Assembly: GCA_934621385.1 (NCBI GenBank)
Contig: CAKTUI010000001.1
Location: forward strand, 1-64,000
Source of the DNA: an uncultured Kiritimatiellota bacterium
GTDB lineage: Bacteria; Verrucomicrobiota; Kiritimatiellia; RFP12; UBA1067
Length of the DNA: 64,000 nucleotides
Direction of reading: 5' to 3'
Both the position numbers and the translations under genes were made by a program. Positions 59,550-64,000 of the stretch are shown here, piece by piece. The notes beneath the pieces are model-generated. The model was not told where the DNA came from. It saw nothing but the letters and a program-made list of their open reading frames with translations, and did not search any database. How positions within the stretch are numbered: position 1 is the stretch's first letter; each line of letters opens with the position of its first letter.

Positions 59550-62500
59550 ATGTTTAAACCGGTATCGAATAAGGTTGCGTTCCCGAAAATGGAGGAGGGA
59601 ATCCTCGCATTTTGGGATAAGAACGGCACTTTTGAGAAGTCCCTGAAGAAAAACGAGGGGAAGGAACGCTACAAGTTTTATGATGGGCCTCCGTTTGCCA
59701 CGGGACTGCCGCACTACGGGCACCTGCTGGCGGGGACGATCAAGGACATTGTGCCGCGCTACCAGACGATGCGCGGCAAGTACGTGGAGCGTCGGTTCGG
59801 GTGGGATACGCACGGGTTGCCGATTGAGGCTCTTGCGCAGGATGCGCTTGGCGTGTCGGGTACGCCCGAAATCAAGGCCCTTGGTGTCGACAAGTTCAAC
59901 GAACAGTGCCGTTCGATGGTGCTGAAGTACGTCTCCGAATGGCGCAAGACGGTGACGCGCATGGGTCGCTGGGTGGACTTCGACCATGACTACAAGACCA
60001 TGAATCCCGATTTCATGGAGACGATTTGGTGGGTGTTCAAGCAGCTTTGGAACCAGGGGCGGGTCTATAAGTCCCACCGCATCATGCCCTATTCTTGGAA
60101 ACTGTCGACGCCGCTTTCCAACTTTGAGGCGAGCTCGAACTACAAGGATGTCCAGGATCCGACGGTGACCGTGCGCGTGAAGGCCCTGTCGACAGGCGAC
60201 GTGAAGTTGCCTGCCGACTCGACGGTCTATCTGCTCATCTGGACGACGACCCCCTGGACATTGCCCGAGAACCTGATGATTTGTGCCGGTGCGGACATCG
60301 ACTATGTGGCGGTTCGCGACCTGACGGACGCGGCGCGGCCAATCTACATGATGGCCAAGGCGCGGCTTCCCGTCTACTTCAAGAAGCCTGAACAGTATGA
60401 AATCGTCGCGGAAATGAAGGGTTCTGCGCTCAAAGGCTGGGAATATGATCCGATTTTCCCCTATTACGCGGCAAAACGGGCGGAAGGCGCGTTCCATGTC
60501 CTGAACGACAACTATGTGACGACGGACGATGGTACGGGCCTCGTCCACATTGCCCCGGCCTACGGTGAGGACGACTTCCGCGTCTGCCGCGAGGCGGGAA
60601 TGAACGCGATTGTCGACCCGTTGGATGCGAGCGCGGCGTTCGGTCCGGAGGTTCCCGAATATCAGGGCCGTTTCTGCAAGGACTGCGACAAGGATATCAT
60701 CAAGCGGCTGAAAACTGAGGGCAAGCTCGTTCACCAGTCGACAATCGTCCACTCCTATCCTTACTGCGATCGAACTGACACGCCGCTCATCTACCGCGCA
60801 ATTGACGCGTGGTATGTGAAGGTTGAGGACCTGCACGAGAAACTCGCCGCGAACAATGCCACTGTGCACTGGACGCCCGAGTACGTGGGCGACAAGCGGT
60901 TCGGAAACTGGCTGAAGGATGCCCGCGACTGGAACATCTCGCGTAACCGCTTCTGGGGCAGTTGCATCCCGGTGTGGATCAACGATGAGGATCCGAACGA
61001 CATGATTTGTGTCGGGTCAATTGCGGAGCTTGAGTCGCTGTCGGGCGTGAAGGTGACTGACCTCCACAAGCATTACGTGGACAAGATTGTGATTCGGAAG
61101 GATGGCAAGACCTATCACCGTACGCCCGAGGTGCTTGACTGCTGGTTTGAGTCCGGCTCGATGCCCTATGCGCAGCAGCACTACATGGGTGGTGCGGACG
61201 GGCAGCCGGATGAGGCCGGTTTCAGGGACTTCTTCCCGGCCGACTTCATCGCCGAGGGCCTTGACCAGACGCGTGGGTGGTTCTACACGCTGATGCTTCT
61301 TGGCACGATGCTCTTCGGCAAGTCGCCCTATCGCAATGTCGTCGTGAACGGGCTTGTTCTTGCGGAGGACGGCAAGAAGATGTCGAAGCGCCTCAAGAAC
61401 TATCCCGATCCGAACCTGATGCTGAACACGTATGGTGCGGACGCGATTCGCCTCTACATGATTTATTCGCCCGTCGTGAGGGCTGAGAACCTGAAGTTCT
61501 CCGAAAATGGCGTGAAGCAGATCATGCGCGACTTGCTCATTCCCTGGTGGAACGCCTATTCCTTCTTTGTGACCTATGCGAATGTGGATGGCTTCGCGGA
61601 TAAGGAGGTCGTCAAGCCGGCATCGGACAATGTTCTGGACCGCTGGATAGTCTCGTCGATGGAGACGCTGATTGCCGACGTCACGGAGGCGATGGATGCC
61701 TATGACCTCCAGAAGGCGGTTCGTCCGTTCGTCAAGTTCATCGAAGACCTGACGAACTGGTACATTCGCCGCAGCCGTCGTCGCTTCTGGAAGTCGACGA
61801 ACGATGGCGACAAGCTGAACGCCTATCGGACGCTTCGCTATGTGCTCGTCCAGCTTTCGAAGGTTGCCGCGCCGTTTACGCCGTTCATTGCCGAGGAAAT
61901 CTACGGCAACCTGAAGGGTGGGAGCGATCCCGAGTCCGTCCATCTCTGTGACTTCCCGACGGCGAATGCCGCCGCTCGTGACCTGGAGCTTGAGCGGCGC
62001 ATGGCCGACGTGCAGGCCGCCGTTGAGCTCGGTCGTCGGCTTCGTGCCGACAATGACCTCAAGGTTCGCCAGCCGTTGTCCGCGCTCAAGATTGCAGGCG
62101 GCGATGTCAAGGGGCTTGAGGAGCTTATCGAGGACGAGCTGAATGTCAAGAAGGTTGAGTTCGTCGCGGATGAGACTGAACTGTGCGACATCACGCTGAA
62201 GGCGAACTTCAAGACGCTCGGCAAGAAGTGCGGGCCGAAGATGAAGGCCGTCGCCGCCGCGATTGCGTCGATGAACGGCGCGGGCGCGTGGCCGCGGCAG
62301 ATTGAGGGTGTTGAAGTGACGGCTGAGGACGTGGTGGTGACGCGCCGCCCCAAGGCGGGTCTTGTCGTTGCCTCGGCGGGTAGCATTGTCGTCGGGCTTG
62401 AAACGGCGTTGAGTCCTGCTCTGATTGCCGAGGGTCTGGCGCGTGAGTTCGTCAGTCATGTCCAGTCGATGCGCAAGGAAGCCGATTTCGAGGTCTCGCA

Positions 62501-62675
62501 GCGCATTGCCGTGACCGTTGAGACGGATGCGGAAATGGAAGCCGCCTTGAAGGCTCATTTGGACTACGTGAAGGGAGAAGTCCTGGCGACGGATGTCACA
62601 TTTGGGCCGAATGGGGCTGGTGCGGAAACGGAACTCAACGGACACGCCGCGAAGATTGCCGTCGTCCCCGTCTGA
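59550..62675 (+). CDS. ileS: isoleucyl-tRNA synthetase, type 2 (eukaryote-like)
   Basis: A 1,041-residue class I synthetase. The HIGH motif appears as GLPHYGH (about residues 44-50) and the second signature as KMSKR (about 610-614). The CP1 editing domain lies between (about 200-400), and an anticodon-binding and C-terminal region follows. The HYGH and KMSKR forms and the length identify the type-2 IleRS, known to be poorly sensitive to mupirocin, in contrast to type 1. Intervening sequence shows no truncation. GGAGCAAAGAAGAG precedes the ATG. Confidence 0.96.
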   Translation: MFKPVSNKVAFPKMEEGILAFWDKNGTFEKSLKKNEGKERYKFYDGPPFATGLPHYGHLLAGTIKDIVPRYQTMRGKYVERRFGWDTHGLPIEALAQDALGVSGTPEIKALGVDKFNEQCRSMVLKYVSEWRKTVTRMGRWVDFDHDYKTMNPDFMETIWWVFKQLWNQGRVYKSHRIMPYSWKLSTPLSNFEASSNYKDVQDPTVTVRVKALSTGDVKLPADSTVYLLIWTTTPWTLPENLMICAGADIDYVAVRDLTDAARPIYMMAKARLPVYFKKPEQYEIVAEMKGSALKGWEYDPIFPYYAAKRAEGAFHVLNDNYVTTDDGTGLVHIAPAYGEDDFRVCREAGMNAIVDPLDASAAFGPEVPEYQGRFCKDCDKDIIKRLKTEGKLVHQSTIVHSYPYCDRTDTPLIYRAIDAWYVKVEDLHEKLAANNATVHWTPEYVGDKRFGNWLKDARDWNISRNRFWGSCIPVWINDEDPNDMICVGSIAELESLSGVKVTDLHKHYVDKIVIRKDGKTYHRTPEVLDCWFESGSMPYAQQHYMGGADGQPDEAGFRDFFPADFIAEGLDQTRGWFYTLMLLGTMLFGKSPYRNVVVNGLVLAEDGKKMSKRLKNYPDPNLMLNTYGADAIRLYMIYSPVVRAENLKFSENGVKQIMRDLLIPWWNAYSFFVTYANVDGFADKEVVKPASDNVLDRWIVSSMETLIADVTEAMDAYDLQKAVRPFVKFIEDLTNWYIRRSRRRFWKSTNDGDKLNAYRTLRYVLVQLSKVAAPFTPFIAEEIYGNLKGGSDPESVHLCDFPTANAAARDLELERRMADVQAAVELGRRLRADNDLKVRQPLSALKIAGGDVKGLEELIEDELNVKKVEFVADETELCDITLKANFKTLGKKCGPKMKAVAAAIASMNGAGAWPRQIEGVEVTAEDVVVTRRPKAGLVVASAGSIVVGLETALSPALIAEGLAREFVSHVQSMRKEADFEVSQRIAVTVETDAEMEAALKAHLDYVKGEVLATDVTFGPNGAGAETELNGHAAKIAVVPV

Positions 62676-62725
62676 CGCGACGGGAATTTGGCGGCGCAAG
62701 TCGGGTGGCACGAGAGGAGGCGATG

Positions 62726-64000
62726 ATGAAGAAACTGATTCTTGCGGCACTGATGATTGTGCCGTCCGGGTTGACGCTGGTTGCCCAGGTGGGCGAGCGC
62801 GTCTTCCGTCCCGAACGGTATTCACGCGGCGATCTTGGCGTTCGCCGGTGTCAGCCGATAGACGATGCGGCGTGGGTGTGGCATCCGGGTTTCGCGGCGG
62901 AATCGTGTGCGCAGACCGAGCGATACCTCCGCCTTCGCCGCGCCTTCACCTCGCCGGGTGCGTGGGCGCGCATCGATGTGAGTGCCGACGAGCGATTCGT
63001 CCTTCTGCTGGACGGACGGATCGTCGGTCGCGGGCCGAACCGTGGCTCAGTCGAGAACTGGACATACCAGACCTACGACATTGAGATACCGGCGGGCGAC
63101 CATGTGATGGAAGCCATCGTCTGGCGAATTGGCGAGAAGGCCCCGCTGGCCCAGTTGTCTTACCGCGGCGGTTTCATCGTCAAGGCGGAGGGCGTGTTCG
63201 ATGCCCTGCTGACGACGGGCAAGGCGGATTGGCAAGTCGGCGAACTGAAGGGGACCGTTGCCGATGAAAGCCTTGACCGTGGCGAGACCTGGGGTGTGGG
63301 CGCACCCTTTACGGTGTCCGGGACGGATCTCATCCATGAACAGCCGAGTGCGTGGACGAATGCCGTCGTCGTACGCAAGTCGCTTCATCCGTCGGAGTGG
63401 ACAATTTACGGCTATGGGCTTCGGGCGAGAGGATGGCTGCTCTATCCGTCCGCCCTGCCCGACCAGACGGAAGTTCGCCGCGTGCCCGGCTCCATCAAGA
63501 CAGGTGGCGTCGAACTTGGAAAACCGTTTACCGTCGGACCGAACGAAAAGCGGGAAATCCTCTGGGATTTGGAGAACTACTACTGTGCCTATCCGCTTCT
63601 CGCGGCGAAGGGCGGGCGGGGGTCCCGCATAACTTGGGGATGGAGTGAGGCCTTGCGAAATGAGCAGGGGCGCAAGGCGCACAACCGTTCGGACTGGAAG
63701 GGACTGAAATTCAGGGGCTTTACCGACCAGTTTCGCCTGGATGGGTGTGACCGTGCCACCTTCTCAACGCCTTGGTGGCGGTGCGGACGGTGGGTCAAGA
63801 TTGTGATTGAGACGGGTGAAGAGCCGCTGGAAGTGACGGACCTTGCCATTCTGGAGTCGCGCTATCCGGTAGAGGACGAGAGCGTCTTTGAGTCGGATGA
63901 TCCATCCCTGCCCGGCATTCGTCGCATTTGCGAGCGGGGGATGCAGATGTGTGCACATGAGATGCTCTTCGACTGTCCGTTCTACGAGCAGCAGATGTAT
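62726..64000 (+). CDS. alpha-L-rhamnosidase-like (GH78-type) secreted protein, 5' part
   Basis: An open frame of 425 codons that continues past the window end. A signal peptide (MKKLILAALMIVPSGLTLVAQ) precedes beta-sandwich-like sequence (residues 25-360: LRRAFTSPGAWARIDVSADERFVL and WCGRWVKI-like carbohydrate-domain segments). The last residues, CAHEMLFDCPFYEQQMY, match the start of the GH78 (alpha/alpha)6 catalytic domain, where a DCP-x-R/Y-E segment is conserved. It would release rhamnose from pectic or host glycans. ATG 62726 is chosen for AGGAGG at 62715-62720; ATG 62723 is possible. The catalytic barrel is not in view. Confidence 0.75.
   Translation, partial: MKKLILAALMIVPSGLTLVAQVGERVFRPERYSRGDLGVRRCQPIDDAAWVWHPGFAAESCAQTERYLRLRRAFTSPGAWARIDVSADERFVLLLDGRIVGRGPNRGSVENWTYQTYDIEIPAGDHVMEAIVWRIGEKAPLAQLSYRGGFIVKAEGVFDALLTTGKADWQVGELKGTVADESLDRGETWGVGAPFTVSGTDLIHEQPSAWTNAVVVRKSLHPSEWTIYGYGLRARGWLLYPSALPDQTEVRRVPGSIKTGGVELGKPFTVGPNEKREILWDLENYYCAYPLLAAKGGRGSRITWGWSEALRNEQGRKAHNRSDWKGLKFRGFTDQFRLDGCDRATFSTPWWRCGRWVKIVIETGEEPLEVTDLAILESRYPVEDESVFESDDPSLPGIRRICERGMQMCAHEMLFDCPFYEQQMY

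Noticed and set aside
61017..62825. Long minus-strand open frame opposite ileS
   Set aside because: Same antisense effect; ileS carries all the synthetase motifs.

Overview
The window is a GC-rich, densely packed bacterial chromosome segment. The organism is Gram-negative: it carries BamA, an OmpH/Skp chaperone, LpxD, a Pal-type lipoprotein, an AsmA-like protein and several lipobox proteins. Several features together point to the Kiritimatiellae/Verrucomicrobiota (PVC) group, probably a polysaccharide-degrading gut or rumen bacterium: a DUF4886 SGNH-like hydrolase, a DUF2341/LamG surface protein, a GH78-type rhamnosidase, a eukaryote/Bacteroides-like hexokinase, an SLC12-type transporter and type-2 IleRS. 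This placement is inference. No rRNA or long marker alignment was available.

Layout. 0.1-4.7 kb: Tat-exported sugar isomerase-like protein, tRNA-Ser, a minus-strand pair (cysteine-cluster protein and DUF4886 protein), and a glycine riboswitch controlling an Ala/Gly:cation symporter. 4.7-11.8 kb: a BatD-like membrane protein, then six tightly coupled genes (serine palmitoyltransferase-like enzyme, UbiA, radical SAM/SPASM, lipid kinase, AIR-synthase-like protein, NAD-dependent epimerase) that look like an uncharacterised sphingoid- or prenyl-lipid operon. This is the best candidate for an undescribed system. 12.5-17.4 kb: secreted and surface proteins, including a 1,178-residue DUF2341/LamG/Calx-beta protein and a 63-bp tandem-repeat protein. 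17.6-28.2 kb: N-domain-less ClpB, tRNA-Leu and tRNA-Glu, AsmA-like protein, RsmA, hexokinase, SurA-like protein, then NadC, CoaX, a lipoprotein and PanB (NAD and CoA precursors). 28.3-33.5 kb: HU-like protein with a long structured leader, Pal, TatA, TatC, a K+ channel subunit and a HAD hydrolase. 33.5-39.8 kb: rplU-rpmA, csoR with a P1B-ATPase that has lost its nucleotide-binding domain, then rpmJ-rpsM-rpsK-rpsD-rpoA-rplQ-rpsU. 40-50.8 kb: IS30 remnant, recN, divergent aroB-like gene, bamA-ompH-lpxD-coaD-murJ and a NYN-domain gene. 50.9-64 kb: aminotransferase, ispE, tRNA-Gln, DjlA-like co-chaperone, tyrA, SLC12-like transporter, ileS and the 5' part of a GH78-type gene.

Regulation visible in the sequence. 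Promoters are unusually easy to read. They follow TTGaca-N18-TATAAT, often with TGG before the -10 box and ATGCGC after it. At several genes the ATG lies only 6-10 nt beyond the -10 box, which implies leaderless mRNAs. Rho-independent terminators close rpmA, rpsU, the SurA-like gene and the HU-like gene.

Intergenic DNA. The few long gaps (11.8-12.5, 28.2-28.6, 39.7-40.8, 56.3-56.5 and 58.7-59.5 kb) are not empty. Each holds a short word repeated several times in both orientations, forming hairpins. The most regular is a set of three 18-bp palindromes spaced exactly 22 bp apart near 59.1 kb.
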